Of a stretch of 64,000 bases of DNA, positions 46,836 to 59,093 are shown one piece after another; the first letter of the stretch is position 1, and every line of letters starts with the position of its first letter. The notes under the pieces were generated by a model. It did not search any database. It was not told where the DNA came from and saw only the letters and a program-made list of their open reading frames with translations. The stretch lies in NCBI GenBank assembly GCA_032207245.1, contig CM063502.1, positions 74,706,509 through 74,770,508 on the forward strand, given 5' to 3'. This DNA comes from Pardosa pseudoannulata (taxonomy: Eukaryota; Arthropoda; Arachnida; Araneae; Lycosidae). Both the position numbers and the translations under genes were made by a program.

Positions 46836-47794
46836 TAATCTTTGGAAAACTTTGATTTAGTTATATCTTTAGTCAGTTTATAAACTTCAAATCAAAATGG
46901 ATTTCAAATAGATACTAAGAACTATCTTCCCCTGTGAATGGTAATCTCAGACTCTCAAAAGACTATATAGATGACAGATTAAAAATATAAACACATATTA
47001 ATTTTTTTAATTAATAATTTTCTTGCACTAAGTGAACAAATCTGATAGCAAAAGCACATTAATTTAACGAACACATAAAAAGGTTGACAAACCGTGGATT
47101 TGTTCTAAATTTTCCTGTAAATCGCATACTTACATAAAGTATTGCTAAAAGAAAATTTTCAGCTAACTGAAAGATAAAAGTATAATTAACTTAAACGTCT
47201 CATATAATAATACACAACTTGTAGAATTATGCAAAGTTAAAGTAGTGAATAAAATTTCAAAAATAAGATAATTTTTTTATATTCAAAATATTAGCTATTT
47301 AAATTTCAACTAAATCAATTGTTGCTGCAAAAGTCTACCTTTTAAAATTCCAGTCTTAACAAATAAACTTATTTAACAAACTGAAATATTATGTCAGTTT
47401 TTCATAATTGTGTTGAAGAAGAAAGGTGTTCCAGTCATTTTAAAAACAAATGAATTATTTAAGTCTTTTAAAATATTTTCTTTTTCATCTAATGAAAGCT
47501 CAATATATATTAACAACTTGACTAAAGCTACTTTAAGAGTTAATACATCATAAATATTAAAAATTGAGAGAAACTAACTGATCCACGAACAGCATTAATT
47601 TTTACCATGCCTGAATGGGTAGGATGCATCTTTACAACATCGTATTTTCAGTTAGTAAGAATTTCTAATGGTACCCTCCAGAAGGCAGGCCATCTGTCGA
47701 CAATATCTGTTCTGCCCATCACTGAACCGATCAGGAGGGCTGCCTGAAATATTCACGGTTACATCACGTGGAACACAAATGCCAGTTGTGCAAA

Positions 47795-48225
47795 AGAAAT
47801 AGCCATTTCGCATAATGGATACAATGTAGACTCCCCATTTGTGATCATATAAAGAGTTATTCCCGAGATAGGATTAGTTCAGGTATTTCCAGCCGTTGGG
47901 AAAAAGGACACTTTATGCTAGCATAATTTTCAGATTTATAGGTTTTAATAAAAACAATGTATGTCGCAAAAGTATAATTTAGGCAAATTATTATATTTCC
48001 TTTTTTGATTTAGCAATACAAAACCTTCAAAGAAACAACCAGTTTTCATAATGGATACAATGTAGATAATTCCCATGAGAGGATTAGTTCTTGCACCCTG
48101 ATAAAAAAGAAAAATCTTTATATTAGCATAGACTTCAAGTACATACATTTTAATGAAAAAGTAGAGTATATTGTAAAGTGAACTATATGAAGTTAATATT
48201 ATATTTCTTTCCTGATTCTGTGGAG
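47795..48225. repeat. Tandem duplication, period about 235 bp
   Basis: AGAAATAGCC...CATAATGGATACAATGTAGA (47795) recurs as AGAAACAACC...CATAATGGATACAATGTAGA (48030). Both are followed by GAGATAGGATTAGTTC / GAGAGGATTAGTTC, then a TTTATGCTAGCATA / TTTATATTAGCATA block and TATTATATTTC. The second unit has internal deletions. No coding meaning is evident. Confidence 0.8.
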
Positions 48226-49519
48226 ATAATACGATATTGATTACAATCTGAAAGAATTCTGGTGGTATACGTAGAAAAGCTGAATTATTCTTCCTTAAAC
48301 ATTTTTCCGATCAGTCTCTCTTCGTATAATTTTTCAACTTTAGTAGATTATCTATTCTCGTATTTCCTTCCATAGATTATCTAATTCCTATAGTCACCTC
48401 TTAATTGAATGCTGAAATCTCGATTAATGGATAATCTGATCTGAACACAAACCATACGCAAAAATGTATATAAACAAAAGAATTTGTATAAGTTTTAGCA
48501 GAGGTTTTAAAAGAAAAGCTGTAACTTCTACAAACAAAATAAAAAAGTTGGAATCCATGCAGTTTTTTATTTTAAATCTAAAAAAATATTTTTTATTAAA
48601 AAAAAAAAAAAATAAAAATAAAAAAAAAACAGAAAATGAACAGATATTTCTTTATTCAACTTTTTTTTTTTATTTCGCTGTTTCAATTTTTTTTAGAATA
48701 TTTTTCAACCCAATGGAGAAGCTATGTTTTATTTGTTTTTTAGAACAATATTTTCAAATGTTAATAACTATTTATTATTTATAAAAGTAAGATAAATTTG
48801 TTTGCATCTGTTCTCGCATCCCTCAAAAGCTACTGAACGTATTGAGATGGATTTCATTTTTTAATTTTTACCTCATATTTAATTTCTACCTCCATGATCA
48901 ACTGAAGTCATCTAGAGGTTAGAATCAGTCTTTTTATAGCAAATGTTTAAAAAAATTTTCAAGTTGATAATCTTTTCGCGACTTAAATAAAAGCCGAAAT
49001 ATACGATTATCAATTTGATATCATATAATTAAAATGATAAATTTGCTTTTGTCTATCCTTTTTTTCATAAATTCCAATTTTCTGTAGTCAAAGAGTTTGA
49101 GTTTTCAGATAGCTTTTAAACATTTTCATCTATAGGTATTCAGCGATTGATCATACGATCCACGCCAAAGGCTGAGCTTGAACAAGCTAGTTATGAATGT
49201 TATAAAATTATTCTAACATAAAATCACTCATGTTGGTAAATCATGCAGTCATCATCCCAATTAGCGAAAAATAAACTAAGAAAACTCTACGGAAATGCAA
49301 ACACGAAATATAATACACATATTCAGATAGGAGATATGTTTATAATAGAGTACCTACATTTCGGCTAACTTGTGAACATGATAAATGTTAAATCGATGTG
49401 TATAATTCAGTATTCCCCTTTACCTACTACCGCTCTTTTAGATAAATGAGTGTCCAACCCATACACATGTACACAACATATATGCATATATATGCACACT
49501 GCCTGTATAGCTATATGCG

Positions 49520-49526
<7 letters not shown>
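48226..49526. other. AT-rich DNA with an A-rich run
   Basis: Includes an A-rich, low-complexity tract at about 48598-48634. The long open frame across it (48464-48784) is Lys/Phe-rich and composition-driven. Nothing else was recognised. Confidence 0.5.

Positions 49527-49587
<61 letters not shown>
49527..49587. repeat. (TA)n microsatellite
   Basis: A 61 bp AT/TA array that forms the left border of the LTR at 49588. Confidence 0.95.
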
Positions 49588-49591
<4 letters not shown>

Positions 49592-49882
49592 AGGATTTAA
49601 AATATAGAGTAATTTAAGAGATTTAAATTAGGGATTCTTTTAATGGGAGTAACGCGCCTCGCGTTATTAGTCACATAAATACGGCTCACGCGCAGTGATA
49701 TAGGCAGAGAGCGATAAACAAGTACTATAGACGGACCTATGGCACCTAGAAGCAGTGAAAACTGCCTTTGTTAAAAGATTGGGCGCCAATATGAGACGCC
49801 ATTGTTGAGTATAGTGTGGTAAGATCAAAATAAAGATATGAAGCTGATGTCAGGACTCTAGTGTGTTTACAGGACCACGACA
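49588..49882 (+). mobile_element. Solo LTR in a TA array
   Basis: 295 bp from TGTCAGGATTTAAAAT to GGACCACGACA. AATAAA at 49829-49834 lies 48 bp before the end. TATA flanks both sides (49584-49587 and 49883-49886), compatible with a 4 bp Gypsy-type duplication but trivial in this context. The interior includes the GC-rich tract GTAACGCGCCTCGCGTTATT, which contains an AACGCGcctCGCGTT dyad. No internal coding region, so it is a solo LTR. Confidence 0.75.
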
Positions 49883-50403
49883 TATATATACACACACACA
49901 CATATATATACATACATACATATACATATATACACATACACATGTATATGTATATGTATATGCAGTAACCTCATTTATACTTAGCTCATTAGCTCATACG
50001 AAACATACAGTTATACGAACTATTTCTCGTTCCCACAAAACAATAAATTATACCATTATACGATATTCAGATATACGAAACATCTCCTTATACAAAAAGA
50101 TGATAATTTTAATTGTTGCCTCTTATATTTTTTAGTGTTTATTTTTTATTTTAGCAAAGATTTTTTTAAAGTGTTCTTGTACGTTTGTATTTATTTAATA
50201 TATACAAAAACATGCTGATAAAAGAAAATTATTATCTTGCTGTTATAGTCTAAAGGTATCAAAGAAATAATTTTCAGTCTTAAAATAGATTTATTTAATA
50301 AAAAGTACGAAAAAGATTACAGTATAGTTTTCGTAGGAAGAAGCGATTCTTGTTCACTTATAAGCAGAATTTTCCGCTCCTCTTCTTCGTTTAAGTGCGT
50401 TTT

Positions 50404-50406
<3 letters not shown>

Positions 50407-50447
<41 letters not shown>

Positions 50448-50470
50448 TAGTGTGTGTGTATATATTATAA

Positions 50471-50523
<53 letters not shown>

Positions 50524-50532
50524 TATATATAT

Positions 50533-50631
<99 letters not shown>

Positions 50632-50632
50632 T
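50407..50632. repeat. Compound (TA)n/(CA)n/(GT)n microsatellite
   Basis: Several TA arrays are separated by GTGTGTGTATA, ACACACACATACATA and similar spacers. The long open frames of Tyr-Ile repeats on both strands here are simple repeats, not genes. Confidence 0.97.
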
Positions 50633-51334
50633 GTTTCCGACCAAGATGCACATATTATCTAAAACCATATCAGTATAGAGGTGTGCATATTTAAGTTATG
50701 TATAAAAAAACTCGTTTTTTTTCTTCTATACTCCAATCCACATTCTTTTTGTGCAAGTCACAGCTAAGAAGCGCGTCAATTTGGAATGCAAATTGCATTA
50801 CGGCTTTATCTTCCAGTAGCTTAAAATTAATAACAACATACACTTGCCATGTTGGGAGATTCACGCAACAGCAGTTTTGGTGAGAAAGAAAAGCCTCTTC
50901 CACTTCCTGAAAGTACAGACCGGACGGAGTACTACTGAATTCATCAAGGGATGATTAAAGAATTATCGAAATTGGTTGTGAATTCGATATCAACTATCTT
51001 TGTTGGTCACTCTTTGCTATTGTTTATTAACCCATTAACGTTTGATGCCTTTCTGTTGAATATACGAGTGTATTGATGAATTCCAAGTCCAAATTGTTGT
51101 CCTGAGAGTTTTAAAAAAATAATGAATAAATAAATAAATAAAATATGAAGATGAAGCAATTCTCTTGTCAGATTTAAAATTACTGCCTGTCGTTTTTTGT
51201 AAACATGCTGTAATTTTAAACATTACAGAATGTCCTCTAGTAAAAGTAAATTTTCAAGATAACAGATTTATTTGCTATCATTTGCAAAGCACAGTGCCCT
51301 GAAGCAACGCTTTTTAACTGTATTGATAGTTCCC

Positions 51335-51365
51335 TCTGAAAGTTTCGTGCAGCAAAACTTTCAGA
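51335..51365. repeat. Perfect 11 bp-stem hairpin
   Basis: TCTGAAAGTTT (51335-51345) and AAACTTTCAGA (51355-51365) surround a 9 nt loop. It is not followed by a T-run typical of Pol III termination. Function unknown. Confidence 0.85.
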
Positions 51366-51709
51366 CCGCGTCGCTCCTAACCAAAAAACCAACTAACCTG
51401 TTAGTTTTTTCCCACCAAGGAAATCCATTTTCTTAAATAAATCTCTGTTTAAGATTCATAATAGTTTTAATTTATTCTGTAAAACCCTTAAACGCTGATA
51501 TTAATTTGATTGATCATATATATCAAATGGAATTATTGATATCCAGATTGACGCATTTATTGCATTTAATGGAGCATCGTAAATACAGTTGTTTGAAATA
51601 GGGAACTTTTGGATAAAGAAAAATGTTTCATACTATGCGATTTTGAACTTCAATTGATCTCTATGTTTAAATCTAAGTACATCTACAAACATGCATTTTT
51701 CGACATTAT

Positions 51710-51775
51710 TTTGGTTTGGTTTCGTTTAGTTAAGAGCGCTACAGTCTACTGTTTTGCACACGAAGGCTAACGACA
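51710..51775 (-). repeat. SINE 3' fragment
   Basis: TTTTGGTTTGGTTTCGTTT, then GCGCTACAGTCTACTGTTTT and GCACACGAAGGCTAA, is the reverse complement of the SINE tail. Only the tail is present. It lies about 200 bp from the full copy at 51972, in opposite orientation. Confidence 0.8.
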
Positions 51776-51971
51776 TAAAATTGGACAACATACACTCTAA
51801 AGTCAAGGTTCATAGTAATTTATTTATTCCTCTTAATTAATTTAATTTGATGTACCTACACACAAAAACAAATTCAAGTGCGATACCTGAAAAATAAAAG
51901 ATTATAAATTACTGCAGATAGCTAAAATTTAGTGGGGCTGATTCTAGCAAATACCATTTACCTTTATAAAA

Positions 51972-52146
51972 GCCGAACAATGGCCGATTGGTTAGGGTGC
52001 TGGCCTTCGGTACCGGAGTTCGCGGGTTCGAATCCTACTATGGCATGGATGTTCTTAGCCGTTCGGAATAGGTTTTAAGCAGTAGGTCCCGGTATCATTA
52101 GCCTTCGTGTTGCAAAAAGTAGACCGTAGTGAACAAACCAAAACCT
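51972..52146 (+). repeat. tRNA-derived SINE, best-preserved copy
   Basis: The head has AATGGCCGATTGGTTAGGG (box A region), CTGGCCTTCGGTACCGGAG (anticodon-arm-like) and GCGGGTTCGAATCC (box B, matching GGTTCGAATCC). It is followed by ATGGCATGGATG, AAGCAGTAGGTCCCGG, TTAGCCTTCGTGTTGCAAAA, AGTAGACCGTAG and a CCAAAACC tail. It is the most intact of the family here, so likely the youngest. Confidence 0.92.
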
Positions 52147-53220
52147 TTGTTAAAATGATGAAATCAATCTAAGGGAGCGTAAAAGTTGTACACATTATTT
52201 TAGTATGTATTAAGTAAGGGCGCTAGGTTGAGGCAATGTTCTGTAGCTTTAAAAAATATTCGGTTTTTCAATTTTTGTTTAAAAAAAAGCAGGTGTTTGC
52301 TGAATTTTAAAAATGTAGGTCATGTACTTAAATTGTGGCCCTACCCCGTGGTTAATTAAGAAAATAGAATATAAATAACCCCAGAAAAAAGAAATAGTAG
52401 TTTTTTTTCTTTGTCAAAATGTGCTTTATGTTTAATGAAATACGCTCGTAACCCCAGTCTCCCCAATATATAGAAAGAGGGAAAATTTATATAAATATTT
52501 CTTCTGTAACACAATTTTATCCATTGAACATAAATAACTTACATGTTTTATAAATGAAACCTTTTAATCATTAATTTCGGAAGAAAAAATAAGCGTTCTT
52601 TTTAGAATTTCATTTTATTTAATTAACAATATTTTATATGTTTTTACGATCATCAAAATAAAATAAATATTACTTCAGTTAATGTATGTGCATTTTTGCT
52701 TATAAAAAAGTTTTATTTATGGTTTTATAAAGAAAAAAAATATTAAGCATGCCTATATATATAATCATATGTTAGAAAAATGATTATGGTAATTACTTAT
52801 TTGATACCTGGTATTTAATAAAATAGTATGTGAATAAATGCTTTTACTATGTTGAAGAATTTTATTTGGAAGGGTTAGTTACAGATAAAAAAAAAAAAAA
52901 ACTATCCTGTGTTGAAAACGTACCGGTTTCCTTTTTACAGAAACTCGAGGATGATAAAGTAGTGCCTGATGAAGATTTAATAATTTTTATAGAGAAAATT
53001 TATTCCAGATGCCGACAATGAAAATAAAAAATAAAGTATTCTTTCAATAACATCGGAGCTAAAAAAAATCTGATTTGGGCACCGCATGACTTATTTGTAT
53101 TCCTATTAAAAATACACTTTTTTGTTGCATTTCATTTAAACTTAATTCGTATGAATGTCAGTTGCAATTCCTTCAATTGTTTCACAAAGTAGACGTTTAC
53201 AAAGATTGCTAAAATATTAC
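52147..53220. other. AT-rich DNA, no supported gene
   Basis: An open frame at 52830-53021 has plausible-looking composition (FLQKLEDDKVVPDEDLIIFI at its C-terminal end), preceded by a TTTCCTTTTTACAG sequence that resembles a splice acceptor. A poly-A tract interrupts it and I recognise no family. Confidence 0.35.
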
Positions 53221-53704
53221 TGTAACAACAAGTTACATTCGGTTAAGCATTTTTTTACCTCTTCCGATGAGTCATCGTCAAAGACATACCAGAACAGGAT
53301 CGGTTTGAACTAGAAAGAAACTTTGGACTTCTCCCAACCAGTAGAAGTGTCCGTTGGTTTGAGGGATTCTGACCCCTCTCCCGTTCTGTAGTGGACCCCT
53401 GTGTTTTCTCCACGAGGCAGTCTGATTTTTTTAGAGGACAAGGTTGTGACCAGAGGAGACTAGAAGATGAATGCTGCTGGCATCCGCGGCTTGCGGGATA
53501 GAACTTTTGAGGAAAATCAGCGCCATATTGTTTTTTAGGGCCGACGCCGACTTGAGAGCATATCTACAAATGATAAGTTGATTCCAGTTGTATTTCTTAG
53601 GCATTTATTTAATTGTATAAAATCCTTGAATCAAGATATATTTGTCCATGTGTTTTTTAATGAGTTTAAGTTTCTTCTTTCTAAAACACTAGACCAACAT
53701 TACA
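53221..53704 (-). repeat. LTR-like repeat, copy 2 (inverted relative to 45459)
   Basis: 484 bp. On the minus strand it runs TGTAATGTTGGTCTAG to AACTTGTTGTTACA. It aligns with 45459-45930 but contains an extra block near 53470-53520 (GAATGCTGCTGGCATCCGCG) where copy 1 has GTTCACC-type sequence. Ends TGTAA...TTACA. No convincing target duplication was found. Confidence 0.7.
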
Positions 53705-53984
53705 TTATTTTTACAAATACCTCCTAATATTATTAGAAAAATTCCAATATTAATTCAATAATGAGTAGAACTCGAATCTTCTCTTTTAGCGTAGTGTTTT
53801 AACATTTTTATATTCACATTTTTCGTTAATTAGAATGCAGATTGAAGTTTAATAAAAATGGGGGTCCACAATAGATGTTTCAAAAGTCAGATATATAAAG
53901 TTTCAACATTCATTATATAAAAAATATTGAGTTATGCTTGTCAGTGTCAATATTTTAATTTTTATTTACTTTCCAAATGCCGAA

Positions 53985-54225
53985 TAATTAGCGCCTAAGC
54001 CATTAGTTCACGAATTCTCCAATACTTTTGAACAATGGCCTAATACTGAGAAACTACAACACAATTATTTAAATGTTCAAAAGTCATTGGATGACTAGAA
54101 TCACACAAAACACAGATCGCTGAATCCACCACTTCAATTCTTTAGAGATGGTCTTGTAAAAAGTCATGTCCAGTCAGACTTGTAAAAAGGGCCACTGCAG
54201 TCTTTTTCTTAAAGCTGGGAACATC
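53985..54225 (-). pseudogene. Non-LTR retrotransposon RNase H C-terminal remnant
   Basis: Minus-strand reading gives TVALFTSLTGHDFLQDHL, a stop, RIEVVDSAICVLCDSSHP, MTFEHLNNC, then QY, a stop, AIVQKYWRIRELMA. This follows the 'RLRTGH..L..HL.RIG..DSP.C..C...E...HL..C' region downstream of the RNase H domain in Jockey/I-like LINEs. It is short, with in-frame stops. Upstream RT is absent. Confidence 0.78.
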
Positions 54226-54361
54226 TCTTTCTTTCCCCCAAGTCAGATTTAATATCCGTTATATTGCAGTTTTTCGTTATGTAGGCTACAGATTGCAATC
54301 AAAAAGGGATGTGCACAGCTAGATATTACAACAATATTAAATCCTCATTATAATGATGAAT

Positions 54362-54592
54362 GTTGCATTATATGAGGATGATGATGATGATATAATGATG
54401 AATTTTTGCATAATTTTTATTAGCTTCCGAACCCTCTAAATACTTGATTAATTTATTGGCTCACAGTTCGCATTCCACACTTGCATTGTATGATGATGAT
54501 GATATAATGATGAATTTTTGCATAATTTTTATTAGCTTCCGAACCCTCTAAATACTTGATTAATTTATTGGCTCACAGTTCGCATTCCACAC
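54362..54592. repeat. Near-perfect tandem duplication (119 + 112 bp)
   Basis: 54362-54480 and 54481-54592 are the same sequence: ATTGTATGATGATGATG-type start, ATGAATTTTTGCATAATTTT, CCGAACCCTCTAAATACTTG, ending CATTCCACAC. They differ only in the number of GATGAT units and one or two bases, so the duplication is recent. Confidence 0.95.
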
Positions 54593-55077
54593 AGTTTTAC
54601 TTTTCACATCAGACCAATACAGAGTAAACTATCTCGTGCTAAACACTTTAAAGTCTTGATACGGCTAAGGAAGGACACAGAAGGCACAACAGTCCTAAAT
54701 ACAAAAGTTAAAACATTCTACGTTTAATCATTTTTGACCTATGTGATATACATGCTTGCATACTTACAGATGTCACAATGAAATTAGTAAAAACGCTTCA
54801 GGAATGGTTAAAATAGATACTTAATAGATACTAATGTAAACTATTTTTGTACAGACGTGACGCTTAAACTAGTCAATATTCAAGCATGGTCGAAATGGGC
54901 ATTTCTGTTGAAATCTAAACACCGAAAGATTCTGCGTTTATAATATTCCATTCACTTGGTACAAGAGAGTAAAATTATTACCTAAATACATTTCTAGCGA
55001 TATGTATTTGACTTTTAGGGTATTTAAAACACATTAGTGACAAAATTATCTTTATTTTTTCGTCTAACATATGAAAG

Positions 55078-55080
<3 letters not shown>

Positions 55081-55172
<92 letters not shown>
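55081..55172. repeat. (TA)n microsatellite
   Basis: 92 bp of TA, followed by ACGAACAACTG. Confidence 0.97.
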
Positions 55173-55173
<1 letters not shown>

Positions 55174-56034
55174 CGAACAACTGACTTTTTATTTAATGTA
55201 AAGTATGTTGATATATAGCTTTTCGATACAGTTGATATAATTTTACCTCAGCTTGTAGATCTTAAACATTCAAATACCAAGAGAACTTCAGTGAGAGGAT
55301 GTAGCGCTGCTGAGAAAAAAAATGTATGCATAAGAAATTTAAGAAATGCTTCAAATGTGAGAGTTAAAAAAAAGCCAAGAGTGCTTATCATTAAGTGCTC
55401 ATCAAAAAATATTTTGACTTCCAGGGTACTTTGGTAGCAAAAACTAAAGTTAGAAAATATTCATGCTTGTTTGCTTGCAGCAGGAGAAAAAATATAAAAC
55501 TAAAAAGGCAAAAACTTTAAATGGTAAGCAACTGCACACACACATATGTGTGTATGTGTGTGCAACATTCCTTCCCATCTCTTAGCATTTAAAAATATAT
55601 TATGCATGCAGAAAAACGTATTTATATACAAATACACACAAATATTTCAGGTAACCCATTATACCAATCGTCAAAATATCAATAAATATGTAATAAATAA
55701 TAAAGCGAAAACATTAATGTATAAAAACAACAAAAAATGCAAAAACAAAAATGTTGACACAACATTAACACTGTGCATGAAAGTTAAAAATATTTTTCAT
55801 GGAAATAGTCCATGACTGATGCCATGGACTATTTAAGATTCTACCACTTTTTTTAAATAAAATCTGGAAAAAGTATGTATATATTTGTATGTATATCAAC
55901 GTATGTGGGAGTGTGTATAACATATCAAAATTATCACCCTTAAATGGATATCTAAAACTCTCCTTTCTCCCTTCTCATTTATAGTATCTTATTACACAGA
56001 TGAAGGAATGTTCTCCGACATAATTTTTTTTACC

Positions 56035-56455
56035 CATCTTTTTAAACCAACGCTGAAATAAATGCTAATTTTCTGTCAACTGGCTACATTTTTCACCTGT
56101 CCCAAGATAATGGTACTGCTTCTATAATAGTTCAATTGCTACATTTGTGGTTTTTGTGCTAAGTTAAATGATCAGTATTTACTTTCACCTACCAAAAAGT
56201 TCTGATCCTAAACTTTAGTATCAAGGGAATCAAAATTCCGTAATTAGATCACTGTGAGACTGACATCGGGGACAAATATGGGAAGCATTCTATTCAGAGC
56301 TGTTGCTCTGTAAAGACTAACTATATCGCTCTATTTTGATTCTCAATAAAGGTGAAATTCCACAACGCTGAACTTTGTTGATACCATGACTGCAGCCACG
56401 TTAGATTGCCAAGCTAGCCCTAGAAATTAAAACTATGGACTATTTCTCCCGTGTA
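56035..56455 (+). repeat. Diverged repeat, possible LTR 3' portion
   Basis: 56035-56260 resembles 7150-7370 (shared AATGCTAATTTTCTGTC.ACTGG, TTTTTCA.CTGTCCCA, AAATGATCA). AATAAA is at 56345-56350. The end region CCATGACTGCAGCCAC resembles the 3' part of the LTR candidate at 32537. It may be an old LTR ending near GTGTAATG at 56455. The 5' border is not defined. Confidence 0.4.
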
Positions 56456-57141
56456 ATGTGTGTGTGTGTGTAATAGAATTAAAATTTATCCTAACCGCAT
56501 CTAATTATTTTTCTCCAATTCTAATTCTACATCTATATGAAGAAAAGAGCATCAATTTAAGAACGCAATCTCTTCCGTTTTCCTATCACTAAAATCTTAA
56601 CTCGCAATTTTTATTCCTTTACTCATTTCAAATCTCCATTTTTTTTTTTCAGAATTTAGACCCTCAGCACTGATTCTGAGTGACCAATAAGTCAGTTGAC
56701 AAACCTCAAGAATGCTGAATTCACATTATATCTGGAATAAGTCAGCTCTGTCTTTCATAATTGAATCAATTTTTTATGAATTTTTCTGGCAGCTCTCTTG
56801 GCTATCGAACGTGCCGCAGTCTCTGCTGTTCTTTCCAAGTTTTATTGTGAAATAAAGTGTTGATAAATATTCGGTTTTCAATTGAGTTTGAAGAAAAATA
56901 ACGATGAAATGAGACTACTGTGTCATTTCGTACACCATAAGATGCCATTTATGTATAAAAACGAACTTCGTGATAAAAAATTTATTTGGTAATACATGTA
57001 AACACAAAAATGTAAAGTGAAGATGTTGAAAAAATAAAGCTACATGTCATGATTTCAGATGATGTACCTGCCGGAAAAGTAAATTTATATAAGATACTCG
57101 ATCAGTTTTAAAATGTCAATATAAAAGATAAAATTATAAAT

Positions 57142-57450
57142 TATAGCATATAGTAAAAAATTTCGTGGATTGTTTACAAGATTGTTGCCTACCTCAACTA
57201 AAAAGGAAAACACATTCCGAAAAAGTATAAATGTTTTACATACTATCTTCTAGCTGTTTCTAAAATGACGCTAGGCAGTGATGGATTAAATAACATGCAA
57301 AAAAATAAAAGTCATTACCGATTTCTTCATATTCTAATAATTATGGGGTAAATGCTACAGTAATAATATCTTCAAATTATTTTGTTCAAAAGCATTATTA
57401 AAAATTTATACAATTGTACAGTACTTATCCTATAATATTGTTTCATAATT
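57142..57450 (+). repeat. Direct duplication, copy 1
   Basis: Aligns with 59967-60283 in the same orientation: ATAGCATATAGTAAAAAATT, GACGCTAGGCAGTGATGGAT, AATATCTTCAAATTATTTTG, TACTTATCCTATAATATTG. There are a few indels (an AGATTGTTGCCTACC region and a tandem TTCTTCATG in copy 2). High identity suggests a fairly recent duplication or two copies of an unclassified repeat. No terminal repeats or coding motifs. Confidence 0.92.
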
Positions 57451-58060
57451 AATGACCCATCATAAACAAAACTTACATAAAGAAAACTGGATATTCTTTT
57501 ATTAATGGAAGATTTACAACCATTTGATATTTAAAAGCAAATGTTTTTAAACGATTGAATGATCTTAAAAGCATTTGATAAGCAATTTTGTATTTCCTGT
57601 GTCAAATTTAATGATTCTTCATTATTTAAGCATCTTATAAATATTGTACTTCCTTTATCAAATTAAATGATTCTTTACCATTTAAACATCGCATAGCTAT
57701 ATCGTTAAAGCACTATACATAATGTGTCTGGGGCTTATTTTCAGTATTTCTTAGTTTCGAAGTATGAAAATGCATTTGAATAAAACTAATATGCATTTCA
57801 TTTATGGAAACGAGGTCTTTTATTTCATTTCAATGAATAACTAAAAATGTAATTCTCTTTTATGGTTGAATATGCATGGTAAAAATAGATTTCATAGATT
57901 TCTAAATTTCTGAAAAACAGATTTCGAATCGCCATGCTGGATTAGCTTTTAACTTTTTTCATGGTTTAATTTCTTAATAATAGACAAAATGATTTTCTCA
58001 ATTTGCTACCGCGTAATGCAGTAATCCCTAATTTTTTTTCGATTTGCCTTTATTTTTCAA

Positions 58061-58082
58061 AATAAATAAATAAATAAATAAA
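58061..58082. repeat. (AAAT)n microsatellite
   Basis: Five AAAT units within an A-rich stretch. Confidence 0.9.
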
Positions 58083-59093
58083 TGGCTAAAAATGTTTTTA
58101 ATGCAGGAAAATTAAAGATGGATAAATTGAATTTGTGTTGGCTATTTAGGAATTTTGCGAAAAAAAAGTGGCAAAATTTACTCTAATACTTAAAATAATC
58201 TGCTAATAGGGTTGCATATCAGATAATATAAATGTTAAATGAACAGATGAATAAAATCCGGGAATATCTGATTTTGTTTTTCTATTCCATATGGCTTTAA
58301 ATCTTTAATAAGTTCACAAACATTCACCGATTGTATGTGCCCTTGATAAATCAGATATTTTCGTAGGTACCTTTTGTACAACTCAAACCAGTACGTTTTG
58401 CAAAAGGGTCACCTGTGATGTACGTCAATTATATTGATTTATTAATAGTTATGAATTTTAAAATAGTAATATTTTTTATGAATTAGGTGGAAATAAAGCA
58501 CATATTTGAGGTTTTATAAAAGTTAGGGATCCATTTACTTCCTTGTAAAAAGTAAAGGAAATTTTGTAATCCCGAGAACTTTCTATCTTCAGATTTCTAG
58601 GGAATTCACAGTTTAACCATGCCTAAATTCACGCTGACTAGTTTACTCTTTACGTCTGTACATGCGTTCAAGGAAACTTTAAGTATCCATTTTGATTATT
58701 TCTGGATGAGTTTTGACTAGTTTTGTCTTCACGCCTTAACGTACGTCTAAAAATCCATATATATTTATCTCGCATAATTCAAAAACGTTTAGCCAAAGAA
58801 AGTTAAAATTTTGTGTTTGAGTGCTTCCCTTACAATTTTTTTTAATTGCAAAAATTCATCACATTTTTTTATTTTATTATTAAGTACAAGGAAATAAAAA
58901 AAAAATATCTAGGTTTTAGGTTGAATATTTAATTTTTTACAGGTGTAAAAGCATTTAGTTTTAATATTAGTTTACTATCATGAGATATCTCGGGCAAATG
59001 AAAAAAAGTTAAATATTTGTCTTTGTATGATAGTTTTTGAAGCAACACAAAGCGATACTTGACATTCTGTGCAATAGTATCTAGTCTCTTTTC

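Noticed and set aside
48464..48784. 106-codon open frame, one of the longest in the window
   Set aside because: Lys/Asn- and Phe-rich translation across poly-A and poly-T tracts; composition-driven.
50317..50694. Several long overlapping open frames of Tyr-Ile-Tyr-Ile repeats on both strands
   Set aside because: They are translations of TA/CA microsatellites. The same holds for the frames at 6557-6760, 32388-32633 and 49746-50135.
51972..52044. A possible functional tRNA gene (cleanest head copy)
   Set aside because: Same SINE context as the other copies, with the conserved body following immediately.
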